Positions 37,312-46,401 are shown, counted from the stretch's first letter. The stretch is DNA of 64,000 nt from Alistipes sp. (GCA_017504265.1 JAFVRN010000038.1:1-64000), one strand, 5' to 3'. The notes: a model not told the origin generated them from the letters alone. Program-made: numbers and translations.

Positions 37312-37947
37312 TCAGCTTGTCATTATTGCCAGACGCGCTATAACACGCCACGCATCGGTAACATCTGCCCTATCTACATATATATCGGCAAACTCCTTAC
37401 GATTGCGGGCCACAAGACGCCATTTGTCCTCGCTGCGTGCAATGCGTATCTTGCGCCATAATACCTCGCCGTTTATTATCAGCACATATTCATTACCCTG
37501 CACAACATCGTCGAGGCTATCCAGATGTTTTAAGAAGAGCTGTGTAGCAGCACACTGCTTATCGCACATAGCCCTCGAACGTGAACGGATGGCAATATCA
37601 CAACCATTAATACCGGGGATGTAAGCCTTACCTACCGGCTTGACACTCCCCAAATCGGCAAGTAGCTCCTCTACATTCTCGTTATAGCAACATATCTCAT
37701 TGCAGCAATCATTCTTGCGACGAAGCATCGTACCCACACCCGACATCAACCATGTATGGTCAATTTCAGGGAAGAGAGTACATATACGGTCGGCGAGTTC
37801 GAACGATATACCATAGTTGCCTTTTTTGATGTTATAGAGGTTTTCGGAGCGTTGCAGACCAATATGCAGTGCAAAGGCATTAACAGTCATATTAGCCCAC
37901 TCGATAACACTCACAAGTCTCTCCCAGTTGTTATATTTATTTGTCAT
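37312..37947 (-). CDS. HTH regulator with S24-like C-terminal region
   Basis: A 211-aa protein. Residues 1-65 form an XRE-like helix-turn-helix (TVNAFALHIGLQRSENLYNIKKGN, FELADRICTLFPEIDHTWLMSG). The centre has a cluster of four cysteines (DCCNEICCY). The C-terminal part has the fold outline of LexA/CI-type S24 domains (VVQGNEYVLIINGEVLWRKI) but no clear GxSM serine motif, so autocleavage is unlikely. Similar regulators are common in Bacteroidota, some of prophage origin. Its target is unknown; it precedes lgt by 53 bp. Confidence 0.72.
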   Translation of the reverse strand: MTNKYNNWERLVSVIEWANMTVNAFALHIGLQRSENLYNIKKGNYGISFELADRICTLFPEIDHTWLMSGVGTMLRRKNDCCNEICCYNENVEELLADLGSVKPVGKAYIPGINGCDIAIRSRSRAMCDKQCAATQLFLKHLDSLDDVVQGNEYVLIINGEVLWRKIRIARSEDKWRLVARNRKEFADIYVDRADVTDAWRVIARLAIMTS

Positions 37948-38022
37948 ATCGGGTAGTAGTGGTTTCTTTCATTATATATTGAGTATTACAACAGGCAGCA
38001 CTCAAATCAACATGGGTTATGG

Positions 38023-38053
38023 TTGTGCAAATTCAAAAAAAGTTTTATCTTTG
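38023..38053 (+). promoter_or_regulatory. Promoter of tRNA-Arg
   Basis: TTG (38023-38025), 20 bp, TATCTTTG (38046-38053), ending 6 bp upstream of the tRNA 5' end. Confidence 0.75.
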
Positions 38054-38059
38054 CGCATC

Positions 38060-38131
38060 GGCTCCGTAGTTCAATGGATAGAATTTAAGATTCCGGTTCT
38101 TACGATGAAGGTTCGAATCCTTTCGGAGTCA
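38060..38131 (+). tRNA. tRNA-Arg(CCG)
   Basis: A 72-nt cloverleaf: acceptor GGCTCCG/CGGAGTC, D-arm GTTC/GAAT, anticodon stem TAAGA/TCTTA with loop TTCCGGT (anticodon CCG), T-arm GAAGG-TTCGAAT-CCTTT. The discriminator is A and CCA is not fully encoded. Confidence 0.93.
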
Positions 38132-38326
38132 CAATCAGACGTTGTTCATCTCGAACCACGTCTTTTTTATTATCCCCGACTACCCTACTACATCCATATA
38201 TCCGATGCAAATATACAATATTTTTTTATATTATAATACTATTTCACACAGTTCTACTCCACCCATAATATATTTATTTTGGTCTATTTGTAGAGGGAAT
38301 ATTTACCATGATACAAAGCCCACATT

Positions 38327-38356
38327 TTGGATGTGTTATCTTTTTTTGTATATTTG
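38327..38356 (+). promoter_or_regulatory. Promoter of the purine permease gene
   Basis: TTG (38327-38329), 19 bp, TATATTTG (38349-38356). Transcription should start near 38362, which rules out the longer reading frame start at 38308. Confidence 0.7.
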
Positions 38357-38397
38357 CTCTCCGTAGAGCGTTAATACCTAAAATCCAAATAATATCT

Positions 38398-39687
38398 ATG
38401 CTTAACAAACTATTTGGTTTCGATAAAAAGAAGCACAACATTCGCACCGAGATCCTTGCGGGAGTAACAACCTTCCTAACCATGTCATACATCTTGGCAG
38501 TAAATCCAGCTATGTTCAGCGAGCTGGATATGCCTGTGGGAGCTGTCTTTACGGCTACGGCTTTGGCAGCTATTATAGGCTCATTGGTTATGGCCTTTTG
38601 GGGTAAACTACCCTTTGGATTAGCCCCGGGTATGGGTCTAAATGCCTTTTTTGTATACACCGTATGTCTTGGTATGGGCTATTCGTGGCAGTTTGCTCTT
38701 ACGGCTGTATTCCTCGAAGGATTGCTCTTTATTTTGATGACCATAACCAATATTCGAGAGGCCATCGTAAATGCAATACCCATCAATCTAAGATATGCGA
38801 TTGGTGCAGGTATCGGTCTGTTTATTGCCTTTATAGGTATGCAGAATTCCGGTATCATCATCAATAACCAAAGCACACTTGTGTCGCTTGGCGACATCAC
38901 TTCCGGCTCCGCACTATTGGCTATCATCGGTCTGCTGGTCACCGGCGTCCTATATGTCAAGAATGTCCGTGGCGCGATGCTCATTGGCATCCTTCTCACA
39001 ACGCTTATAGGTATTCCAATGGGTATCACCGAGTTCCGTGGCATAATGTCATATCCTGAATCCATCGATGCCATATTCTGTAAGCTGCAGTGGGATAATA
39101 TCTTTACGCTTGATATGGTTATCGTAGTCTTTACATTCCTATTCATAGATATGTTCGATACCGTAGGCACGCTAATCGGCGTGTGTACACGTGCCGGACT
39201 GGTAAATAAGGATGGAAAGATTGACAGACTAAACAAAGCATTTATGGCAGATGCCATCGCAACAACTGCAGGTGCTGTTCTTGGAACATCAACCACTACG
39301 ACCTATGTAGAGAGTGCAACAGGTGTGTCGCAGGGTGGACGTACGGGTTTAACGGCATTTGTCATAGGCTGTTGCTTTGCCATTACCCTATTCTTCTCAC
39401 CACTATTCCTATCTATACCATCGGCAGCTACCGCACCTGTGCTTATCATTGTCGGTTTGTTGATGATGGAGCCGATACGTAATATTGATTTTGGGGACTA
39501 CACCGAATCTATTCCGGCATTTGTTTGTATGATTACCATGCCTATGGCCTACTCGATTTCGGATGGTATACTGATTGGTATGATTATCTACGTACTTCTA
39601 AACATGTGTTGCGGAAAGTTTAAGAAGATATCTGTGGCAATGTATATTCTCGCCATACTGTTCATATTAAAATACATCTTCATATAG
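38398..39687 (+). CDS. NCS2-family purine permease (AzgA/PbuG-like)
   Basis: A 429-aa inner-membrane transporter with about 12-14 helices. It starts MLNKLFGFDKKKHNIRTEI, typical of the AzgA-like branch of NCS2, followed by the conserved NPAMF and LAPGMGLNAFF. The motif ATTAGAVLGTSTTTTYVES matches the family's substrate-binding loop. The expected substrates are hypoxanthine, guanine or adenine by proton symport. ATG 38398 is chosen from the promoter position and family N-terminus. It ends at a long palindromic terminator. Confidence 0.92.
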   Translation: MLNKLFGFDKKKHNIRTEILAGVTTFLTMSYILAVNPAMFSELDMPVGAVFTATALAAIIGSLVMAFWGKLPFGLAPGMGLNAFFVYTVCLGMGYSWQFALTAVFLEGLLFILMTITNIREAIVNAIPINLRYAIGAGIGLFIAFIGMQNSGIIINNQSTLVSLGDITSGSALLAIIGLLVTGVLYVKNVRGAMLIGILLTTLIGIPMGITEFRGIMSYPESIDAIFCKLQWDNIFTLDMVIVVFTFLFIDMFDTVGTLIGVCTRAGLVNKDGKIDRLNKAFMADAIATTAGAVLGTSTTTTYVESATGVSQGGRTGLTAFVIGCCFAITLFFSPLFLSIPSAATAPVLIIVGLLMMEPIRNIDFGDYTESIPAFVCMITMPMAYSISDGILIGMIIYVLLNMCCGKFKKISVAMYILAILFILKYIFI

Positions 39688-39691
39688 TATC

Positions 39692-39735
39692 ATAAACAAA
39701 AGATGCATCGAGAGTTCGATGCATCTTTTGTTTAT
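39692..39735. terminator. Bidirectional terminator with perfect 20-bp stem
   Basis: 39692-39711 and 39716-39735 are perfectly complementary around a GAGT loop. The A-rich left edge and T-rich right edge suit termination in both directions between convergent genes. Confidence 0.9.
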
Positions 39736-39749
39736 ACAATTAATCACTA

Positions 39750-40955
39750 TTATTCGTACTGGCCTGTTTTAAGGCGCATAACCTCATCGCGAGTAAGGAA
39801 ACGCCATGCTCCACGCTTCAAGTTCTTCTTGGTAAGACCTGCGTAATATACACGGTCGAGTTTCTGTACCGAGTAACCGAGGTGTTCGAACATACGGCGC
39901 ACAATACGGTTACGACCAGAGTGAATCTCCACGCCAACGCTCTTCTTATCCTCCGAAGCGTAAGCTACCTCATCGGCAAAGATGTCGCCATCTTCGAGTG
40001 TTATACCCTCAGTAAGAGCATCCATATCGGCACGTGTAAGAGGCTTGTCGAGCGTCACCTGATATATCTTCTTCTTGTGATACGAAGGGTGTGTAAGCTG
40101 ACGTGTGATGTCGCCATCATTGGTGATAAGAAGCAGACCTACCGAGTTCTTATCGAGGCGACCAACGGGGTATACTCTCTCCGTGCAGGCATTCTTGACC
40201 AAGTCCATCACAGTCTTCTCGGCATATGGATCATCAAGCGTTGTAACATACCCCTTAGGTTTGTTCAACACCAAATATACATTCTTCTCACCCTGCAAAC
40301 GCTCGTCGTTAAAACGCACCTCATCCGTAGGCAACACCTTTGTTCCCAACTCTGTAACCACACGACCATTTACCGTAACTACACCAGCAAGTATGAAGTC
40401 ATCTGCCTCACGACGTGAGCATATACCCGACTGCGATATAAAACGGTTTAAGCGTACCTCACCCGTCTGTTTATTGGGGTTATACTTAGGGTAGTTGCGA
40501 GGCTTGTCATCGTTGGGCTTTGTTGTATAACGCTTCTTGCCTGCGGGCTTTGTAGCGTGATATTTGTCCGAGCTGTTAGGGCGCGAACCTTGACGCTGCT
40601 CTCCACTCTTAGCTCCAAACTTTGCCCCTATTGCATAGCTAACACCACCACGAGTACGGCTTGTTGGACGCTCATTTACGAACTCGGAGTCATTACGATC
40701 GTTGCGCTCTACACGCTCCTCACGGCGACGAGGTCTTTCATACTCGCTACGCAGACGATTATCAGCCGTAAAGTGTGGATTGAACGATGTGCGTTTTGTA
40801 GCACCCATAGTGTGATGCTCTCTTTTTTCCTCGATGTCTCCATCACGGCGAGGACGAGGAGTACGCTCAACGCGCTCAGCACTATTGATACGCTGACGCT
40901 TATCACGTGCAAAACGTGATACATTGGGCGTTGAGTCTTTCTTAAAATCTCTCAT
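39750..40955 (-). CDS. rluB: rRNA pseudouridine synthase (RsuA/RluB family) with long basic N-terminus
   Basis: A 401-aa protein. The last ~240 residues are a standard S4 plus pseudouridine synthase unit: RLNRFISQSGICSRREADDFI (S4), LVLNKPKGYVTT, and catalytic Asp in VGRLDKNSVGLLLITNDGD. The first ~160 residues are low-complexity, rich in Arg, Glu, Asn and Ser, and likely disordered. The enzyme modifies large-subunit rRNA; RluB (U2605-equivalent) is the closest match but RluE/F/RsuA cannot be fully excluded. It has its own promoter. Confidence 0.88.
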   Translation of the reverse strand: MRDFKKDSTPNVSRFARDKRQRINSAERVERTPRPRRDGDIEEKREHHTMGATKRTSFNPHFTADNRLRSEYERPRRREERVERNDRNDSEFVNERPTSRTRGGVSYAIGAKFGAKSGEQRQGSRPNSSDKYHATKPAGKKRYTTKPNDDKPRNYPKYNPNKQTGEVRLNRFISQSGICSRREADDFILAGVVTVNGRVVTELGTKVLPTDEVRFNDERLQGEKNVYLVLNKPKGYVTTLDDPYAEKTVMDLVKNACTERVYPVGRLDKNSVGLLLITNDGDITRQLTHPSYHKKKIYQVTLDKPLTRADMDALTEGITLEDGDIFADEVAYASEDKKSVGVEIHSGRNRIVRRMFEHLGYSVQKLDRVYYAGLTKKNLKRGAWRFLTRDEVMRLKTGQYE

Positions 40956-40986
40956 TGTACTTAATATAAATTAATGTAATCGACCG

Positions 40987-41016
40987 CAAAGGTAACTATT
41001 TTTTTTATAATATCAA
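40987..41016 (-). promoter_or_regulatory. Promoter of the pseudouridine synthase gene
   Basis: On the minus strand TTG (41016-41014), 19 bp, TACCTTTG (40994-40987), about 32 nt before the ATG. Confidence 0.7.
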
Positions 41017-41065
41017 CTTTCTCAATATCCATGCCATGGAAAGATGATTTTTTGCAAAATATAGT

Positions 41066-41073
41066 TACCTTTG
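41066..41073 (+). promoter_or_regulatory. -7 element of the MATE exporter gene
   Basis: TACCTTTG ends 24 bp before the chosen ATG 41098. No clear -33 triplet. Confidence 0.45.
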
Positions 41074-41097
41074 CACCACGACAAAATGCCATTACAT

Positions 41098-42438
41098 ATG
41101 AATAAAGCGATACTGCGTATAGCCATACCAAACATTATCTCCAATATCACCGTACCTCTTATGGGTATTGTCTCCACGGCCATTGCCGGTCGTGTAGGTG
41201 GTGGCGATGCAGCCTCGACCATTGGAGCGTTATCTATCGGTGTGGCCATCTTCAACTTTATATATTGGAACTGCTCCTTTATACGTATGGGTACAAGCGG
41301 CCTTACGGCACAGGCCTACGGCGCCGAGCAGAATAAGGAGTATACGCTGATGTTGTGGCGAGCTGTGGTTGTTGCGCTATGTGTAGGTGTTGTTGCCTTT
41401 GCTCTACAACGTCCCATCGGAGAGTTCTCCATACGCTTTATGAGTAGCGGTTCAGCCGAAAATGACATGCTTATCTCGGAATACTTCTACACACGCATTT
41501 GGGCCGTGCCGGCAGGTATTATGCTATTTGCCTTCAACGGTTGGCTTACAGGCATGCAAAATGCCGTTGTGCCTATGATTGTTGCAATACTCGTAAACAT
41601 ACTGCATATAGTGTGTAGCTATCTGTTCTCGATTGTTGGCAGTTGGGGACTTGCTGGCATAGCATTGGCTTCGGTAGTGGCGCAATGGACAGGCGTAGCA
41701 GTGATTATAGCAATAATATTCGCCCTATACCGCAAAAAGCTTGTCACAGTGGCATGGCGCGAGATACTCGATATGGGTGCTATGCGTCAGTTCTTCTCGA
41801 TAAATGGTGATATCATCATCCGCACATTCTGCCTGGTTGCGGTATACACCTTCTTTACCAAGGCTTCGGCCGACAGTGGCGATAGCAATATTCTTGCTGT
41901 AAATGCTATGCTCTTACAGCTCTTTACGCTCTTCTCGTATATGAACGATGGCTTTGCCTACGCTGCCGAAGCTCTCACCGGTCGCTTCATCGGCGCACGT
42001 GACGGTGTGTCGCTACGCCGTTGTGTCAAGTTGTGTCTGGTATGGTGTTTTGCCGTGTCGTTTATCTTTATCGGGGTATATGTAGGCTGGTGGCGAGATA
42101 TTTTTATGCTCTTGGTCTCGGAGCAGAGTGGCGATATAGATACTCTACTAAGTGTTGCCGAGGAGTATATCGGATGGATTATAGTCATTCCACTGGCTGC
42201 AGCTCTTCCTTTTGTTATGGATGGTATAATGGTTGGAGCTACACGTAGCCGTATTATGCGTAACTCGATGCTTTACGCCTCCATATCATATTTTGCCATT
42301 CTGTATGGACTGGGATGGATTATCGGAAACAATGCTCTATGGCTGGCATTCACAATGTTTATGTTCCTCAGAGGCGTATTCCAATATTTTATGTCGGACA
42401 GGCTGCGCAGTATCTATACCGAGGCCGAAGAGAGATAG
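41098..42438 (+). CDS. MATE-family efflux transporter (DinF-like)
   Basis: A 446-aa inner-membrane antiporter with twelve predicted helices in two related halves. It begins MNKAILRIAIPNIISNITVPLMGIVSTAIAG-like sequence, typical of the DinF branch, and has LTAQAYGAEQ and AVNAMLLQLFTLFSYMNDGFAYAAEALTG-type motifs in each half. It should export cationic drugs or metabolites with Na+ or H+. ATG 41098 is preferred; ATG 41086 would leave almost no leader. Its stop faces that of the EIIC gene, only 6 bp apart. Confidence 0.9.
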   Translation: MNKAILRIAIPNIISNITVPLMGIVSTAIAGRVGGGDAASTIGALSIGVAIFNFIYWNCSFIRMGTSGLTAQAYGAEQNKEYTLMLWRAVVVALCVGVVAFALQRPIGEFSIRFMSSGSAENDMLISEYFYTRIWAVPAGIMLFAFNGWLTGMQNAVVPMIVAILVNILHIVCSYLFSIVGSWGLAGIALASVVAQWTGVAVIIAIIFALYRKKLVTVAWREILDMGAMRQFFSINGDIIIRTFCLVAVYTFFTKASADSGDSNILAVNAMLLQLFTLFSYMNDGFAYAAEALTGRFIGARDGVSLRRCVKLCLVWCFAVSFIFIGVYVGWWRDIFMLLVSEQSGDIDTLLSVAEEYIGWIIVIPLAAALPFVMDGIMVGATRSRIMRNSMLYASISYFAILYGLGWIIGNNALWLAFTMFMFLRGVFQYFMSDRLRSIYTEAEER

Positions 42439-42444
42439 CACAAC

Positions 42445-43473
42445 CTATCTCTGCAACTTCATATCACCATCCTTAACCCAACCCATACGACGCATCGCAA
42501 AGTCTATGATAAGGCTTAGGATAGCAGGCGCAACGAAGTAAAGAGCGATAATCTCGATTAGCAGCAACGTGTGGTCGGTTGTAGCCGCCATAGTATCCCA
42601 ACAACCGATTGGGCCGACCAAACCCGATGTTCCCATACCTGCACCTGCCGCATTGTTTGTCATACCCAGCCATACGGTAGATACCGGGCCGAGGATAGCG
42701 GCTGTAAGCGTTGGCGCAAGCCATATAATGGGTTTACGGGCAATATTACCTATCTGCAACATCGAGGTGCCAAGACCTTGCGAGAGGAGACCTCCGATAC
42801 CGTTGTCACGATAGCTTATAACAGCAAAGCCTATCATCTGTGCGCAACAACCCACCGTGGCCGCACCCGCTGCAAGACCACCTATGCCAATAGAGATACA
42901 TAGCGCAGCCGAGCTGATTGGGAGCGTAAGGACACATCCGACAACTACGGATAGCACAACGCCCATAACAAAGGGGTTGAGCATCGTGGCTCGGTTGATT
43001 ACCTCGCCAAGCGACATAACCCAATCGTTGATAGGCGCACAACAATACTTCGCAAAAAGACCTCCGACGACAACTGCCACAAGAGGCGTGATAATAATAT
43101 CGATAGGCGTACGTTTAGACACAAGTGTCGATGCCTCCACACCGACAATCGAGGCGAGGTATGCACCTATCGGCCCACCAAACTGATAGCCTAACGCTCC
43201 GACTGCAATAGCAGAGATGGTTACAAGCAGGTCGCGCTTCAGGCCGAGTGCTATTGCAAGACCTATCGAGCCGCCTACAACCATTGCCGACTGCAATACA
43301 GATGCTATATCTGCTAAGAAATCAAGCCCCGGGATGAGTGCTAATTGCTTTACGATAAGACCCAAGATAAGCGAGCAGAAAAGACCCATGGCCATATAGC
43401 TTAGGGCATCTACGATGTATCGCTTGAAGAGTGTAGCAATCCACGATTTGGTAGTTGATGTTTTCGTTGTCAT
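42445..43473 (-). CDS. Orphan PTS EIIC-like membrane protein (PfoR family)
   Basis: A 342-aa protein with about nine to ten hydrophobic segments. The composition and motifs (IVDALSYMAMGLFCSLILG, RTPIDIIITPLVAVVVGG, GTSGLVGPIG) match the PTS_EIIC_2/PfoR family. No EIIA, EIIB or HPr gene is nearby. PfoR was first described as a regulator of perfringolysin in Clostridium, but transport is not proven. It is a single gene with -7 box TACCTTTG at 43507-43500 on its own strand. Confidence 0.85.
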   Translation of the reverse strand: MTTKTSTTKSWIATLFKRYIVDALSYMAMGLFCSLILGLIVKQLALIPGLDFLADIASVLQSAMVVGGSIGLAIALGLKRDLLVTISAIAVGALGYQFGGPIGAYLASIVGVEASTLVSKRTPIDIIITPLVAVVVGGLFAKYCCAPINDWVMSLGEVINRATMLNPFVMGVVLSVVVGCVLTLPISSAALCISIGIGGLAAGAATVGCCAQMIGFAVISYRDNGIGGLLSQGLGTSMLQIGNIARKPIIWLAPTLTAAILGPVSTVWLGMTNNAAGAGMGTSGLVGPIGCWDTMAATTDHTLLLIEIIALYFVAPAILSLIIDFAMRRMGWVKDGDMKLQR

Positions 43474-43550
43474 AGCGTGTAGTTGATTATATTTTATAAC
43501 AAAGGTAGAAAAAATTGTGTTACTGTGTACATAGATATAAATTTAATTTG

Positions 43551-43558
43551 TAATTTTG
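43551..43558 (+). promoter_or_regulatory. -7 element of the small membrane protein gene
   Basis: TAATTTTG, 25 bp before the ATG at 43584. Confidence 0.45.
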
Positions 43559-43583
43559 CATCAAATCATTAAAACAGTAGACT

Positions 43584-43772
43584 ATGGTTGCACTAATTAT
43601 TTGGATTATCGGCCTTGTACTCACCATTAAGGCTGCTATCGAGATACTCAATCTCGAAGGTGATACCGTAAAGAAACTCTTATCGGTTATCGTTTTGATT
43701 CTATCGAGCTGGTTAGGTTTGTTGTTATACTACTTCTGGGCTCGCGAGAAAGTTGCCGAGTGGGTTCGATAA
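43584..43772 (+). CDS. Small membrane protein (62 aa)
   Basis: Two hydrophobic helices: ALIIWIIGLVLTIKAAIEIL and LLSVIVLILSSWLGLLLYYF, joined by a short charged loop, with a charged C-terminus AREKVAEWVR. The layout resembles PLDc_N-like or superinfection-immunity-like small proteins, but no family is claimed. A promoter box upstream, a terminator downstream and a normal start suggest a real gene. Confidence 0.75.
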   Translation: MVALIIWIIGLVLTIKAAIEILNLEGDTVKKLLSVIVLILSSWLGLLLYYFWAREKVAEWVR

Positions 43773-43787
43773 TCATCCATTGCAGAA

Positions 43788-43828
43788 GTGAAGGGTGTCC
43801 AATAAATTTTGGATACCCTTCACTATTT
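43788..43828 (+). terminator. Terminator of the small membrane protein gene
   Basis: GTGAAGGGTGTCCAA (43788-43802) pairs with TTGGATACCCTTCAC (43809-43823) followed by TATTTT. Confidence 0.8.
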
Positions 43829-43869
43829 TATAGCCACCGCTTTTTGTAGCGTTATTAAAAACTTTTGCG

Positions 43870-43877
43870 TATCTTTG
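43870..43877 (+). promoter_or_regulatory. -7 element of the M16 operon
   Basis: TATCTTTG ends 24 bp before the ATG at 43901. A TTG at 43844-43846 is slightly farther (23 bp) than usual. Confidence 0.5.
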
Positions 43878-43900
43878 TGTGGTAAATCGTTTCGACTTAT

Positions 43901-45136
43901 ATGATAAAGTACAGACAAAAAATACTTCCCAACGGGCTTACCATAATGGTTAATCGTGATTCGGCATCGAAGCTTGCTGCCGTAAACATACTATATATGG
44001 TCGGAGCTCGCAATGAAGATGAGGATAAGACAGGTTTTGCCCACCTCTTCGAACATCTGATGTTTCGTGGCACACACAATGTACCCGAATTTGATGTACC
44101 CGTACAGATGGCTTGTGGCGAGACCAACGCCTTTACAAATAATGACTACATCAATTTCTACATAACCCTTCCTAAGGAAAATTTGGCTACGGCGTTGTGG
44201 CTTGAGAGTGACCGTATGCAGAATCTCAACATCAGCGAAGAGGCTTGCAGCACCGAAAAACAGGTTGTGATAGAGGAGTTTAAGCAGCGTTATCTCAACC
44301 AACCATATGGCGATGAGTTGATGTTGTTGCGTTCATTGGCATATAAATGCCATCCCTATCGTTGGGCTACAATAGGCATATCACCCGAGCATATTGAACG
44401 AGCTACGCTCGACGATGTGCGCACCTTTTACAAGCTACACTACCGACCTTCACGTGCTATTCTTGCAATATCGGCAGATATGCCGGAGGAGGAGATGTTA
44501 GATATGGCCACAACCTACTTCGCCCACATCGATGACTCGGGAGCAACCATAGCCCCAATAGAGCAAGAGCCAAAACAGACAGAGCCTCGTCGTTTGGAGG
44601 TAGTGCGAGAGGTTCCGGCAACAGACATTACCATAGCATTTCATATGGGTGATCGTCTGTCGCACGACTTCTTTTTAGGCGACCTTGCATCGGATATATT
44701 AGCCGGAGGAGAGTCCTCGCGCCTGGTAAATAGACTTATCAAGGAGCGAGCTCTATTTTCGAGTGTCAATGCCTACATCACCGGAAGCCTCGATGCCGGA
44801 CTATTTGTCATCAAAGGACGCATGATGCCCTCGACATCAGAGTCTGAGGCTGAAGCTGCCCTATGGGGTGAACTGAACGAGTTGTCAAAGGGCAATATCT
44901 CGGAATATGAGATGGAGAAGGTTAAAAATAAGTTTGAGGCAAACACAGCCTTCGGCGAATTGAATGTTATGAACAAGGCTATGAACCTCTGCTTCTATCA
45001 AATGACCGGAGATATATCGTTGCTAAATAGCGAAACAGAGATATATCGTTCACTGAAAATCGAGGAGGTGGCAGACTTTGCACAACGCACATTCCGTAGA
45101 GAAAATTCATCAACACTTGTATACAGAGCAAAATAA
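43901..45136 (+). CDS. M16 zinc peptidase, catalytic subunit
   Basis: A 411-aa insulinase/processing-peptidase-like protein. The inverted zinc motif HLFEH sits in GFAHLFEHLMFRGT, and the third ligand in KQVVIEEFKQRY. The second half is the structural M16_C domain, without the R/Y pair used for substrate binding. No signal peptide is visible, so it acts in the cytoplasm. Its stop overlaps the next start (TAATG), tying expression of the two subunits. Substrates are presumably short peptides or unfolded proteins. Confidence 0.92.
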   Translation: MIKYRQKILPNGLTIMVNRDSASKLAAVNILYMVGARNEDEDKTGFAHLFEHLMFRGTHNVPEFDVPVQMACGETNAFTNNDYINFYITLPKENLATALWLESDRMQNLNISEEACSTEKQVVIEEFKQRYLNQPYGDELMLLRSLAYKCHPYRWATIGISPEHIERATLDDVRTFYKLHYRPSRAILAISADMPEEEMLDMATTYFAHIDDSGATIAPIEQEPKQTEPRRLEVVREVPATDITIAFHMGDRLSHDFFLGDLASDILAGGESSRLVNRLIKERALFSSVNAYITGSLDAGLFVIKGRMMPSTSESEAEAALWGELNELSKGNISEYEMEKVKNKFEANTAFGELNVMNKAMNLCFYQMTGDISLLNSETEIYRSLKIEEVADFAQRTFRRENSSTLVYRAK

Positions 45137-46389
45137 TGATCAGACAACCAGACATAGTTATCCCCGACAAGGTGGATATGCCGCTAACAGAGCTCTGCAC
45201 ATCGCATAATGGCGTGAAGATTTACTCGCTTCCCACGATGGATTTTGAGGTGGTACGCTACACCTTTGTGTTTCGCGCCGGCACCTCAATGCAACACAAG
45301 CCCTTTACCGCCTCGGCAACAGCAAATATGCTTGGCGAGGGAACAATGCAATATACAGCACAGCAGATAGCCGAGCAACTCGATTTCTATGGTGCATACT
45401 ACGATGTAAACATAGATCGAGATTATGTCTACATATCGTTCTGTACACTATCACGCTTTTTCGAGCCTATCGCCGATTTAGCAAGCGAGGTGTTGCTGCG
45501 CCCGACCTTCCCCGAGCATGAGCTATCGGTATACAAATCGAAACGCAAGCAAGAGTTGGCTATAGAGCGCAAAAAAGTGGGGACTATCTCGCGCGAACTA
45601 TTTGCCACGGCACTATTTGGCGAGGAGCATCCATACGGAATCTCTACGCCTGAGAGTAGTTATGACGATGTAACACGTGCCGATTTGCAAGCATTATACA
45701 AGGAACTGTATACGGCAAATAACTGTTTTGTTGTTTGTAGCGGACGTATCGACACGGCAGTAATAGAGCGAATCAAGCAAATAGTTATGGGTCTGCCTAA
45801 GGGTATGCGCCCCGTAGTGGAATTTCCGCAAATTAATACTACGAAACAGCTACACCACGCTATTGACGGAGCTCTCCAATCATCCATACGTATCGGCCGT
45901 CTGCTCTTCCCGCGCACACACCCCGACTTCGTAGGTATGCAGGTGCTGGCAGCAGTACTCGGCGGTTACTTCGGTTCACGTCTTATGCAAAATCTACGCG
46001 AGGAGCGTGGCTATACATACGGCGTAATGGCAGCGATGGTAAACTTCGACAGAGAGGGATACCTCGCCATAGCGACACAGGTAGCCTGCGAGGTGAAGGA
46101 TGATGCACTCCGTCAGATATATATCGAGATAGAGAGGCTTCGCAACGAGCTTATCGATGTGAATGAGTTACAGATGGTCAAGAATGTAATGATTGGCGAA
46201 ATACTGCGCATCCTGGATGGCCCATTCGGCATATCGGATGTAACCATCGAGAATATTATGTGCGGTGTGGATAACAGCTATACGGAACAAAACGTAGAGA
46301 GCATATTGCGCATAACACCCGAAGAGCTGAGAACATTAGCCGAGAAGTATCTGCGTCGGGAGGATTTGGTAGAGGTTGTTGTAGGATGA
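45136..46389 (+). CDS. M16 peptidase-like protein, non-catalytic subunit
   Basis: A 417-aa paralogue of the preceding gene. The zinc motif is missing: PFTASATANML stands where HxxEH should be. It keeps the C-terminal arginine-tyrosine pair in LREERGYTYGV, which in active heterodimers binds substrate. Together with the upstream gene it forms a split pair like mitochondrial processing peptidase or bacterial PqqF/YmxG-type dimers. It overlaps the catalytic gene by 1 nt. Confidence 0.92.
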   Translation: MIRQPDIVIPDKVDMPLTELCTSHNGVKIYSLPTMDFEVVRYTFVFRAGTSMQHKPFTASATANMLGEGTMQYTAQQIAEQLDFYGAYYDVNIDRDYVYISFCTLSRFFEPIADLASEVLLRPTFPEHELSVYKSKRKQELAIERKKVGTISRELFATALFGEEHPYGISTPESSYDDVTRADLQALYKELYTANNCFVVCSGRIDTAVIERIKQIVMGLPKGMRPVVEFPQINTTKQLHHAIDGALQSSIRIGRLLFPRTHPDFVGMQVLAAVLGGYFGSRLMQNLREERGYTYGVMAAMVNFDREGYLAIATQVACEVKDDALRQIYIEIERLRNELIDVNELQMVKNVMIGEILRILDGPFGISDVTIENIMCGVDNSYTEQNVESILRITPEELRTLAEKYLRREDLVEVVVG

Positions 46390-46401
46390 GTATTGTAGGA
46401 A

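Noticed and set aside
40105..40919. Long open frames opposite the pseudouridine synthase gene
   Set aside because: They are antisense shadows created by the codon pattern of the real gene, with no promoter or domain support.
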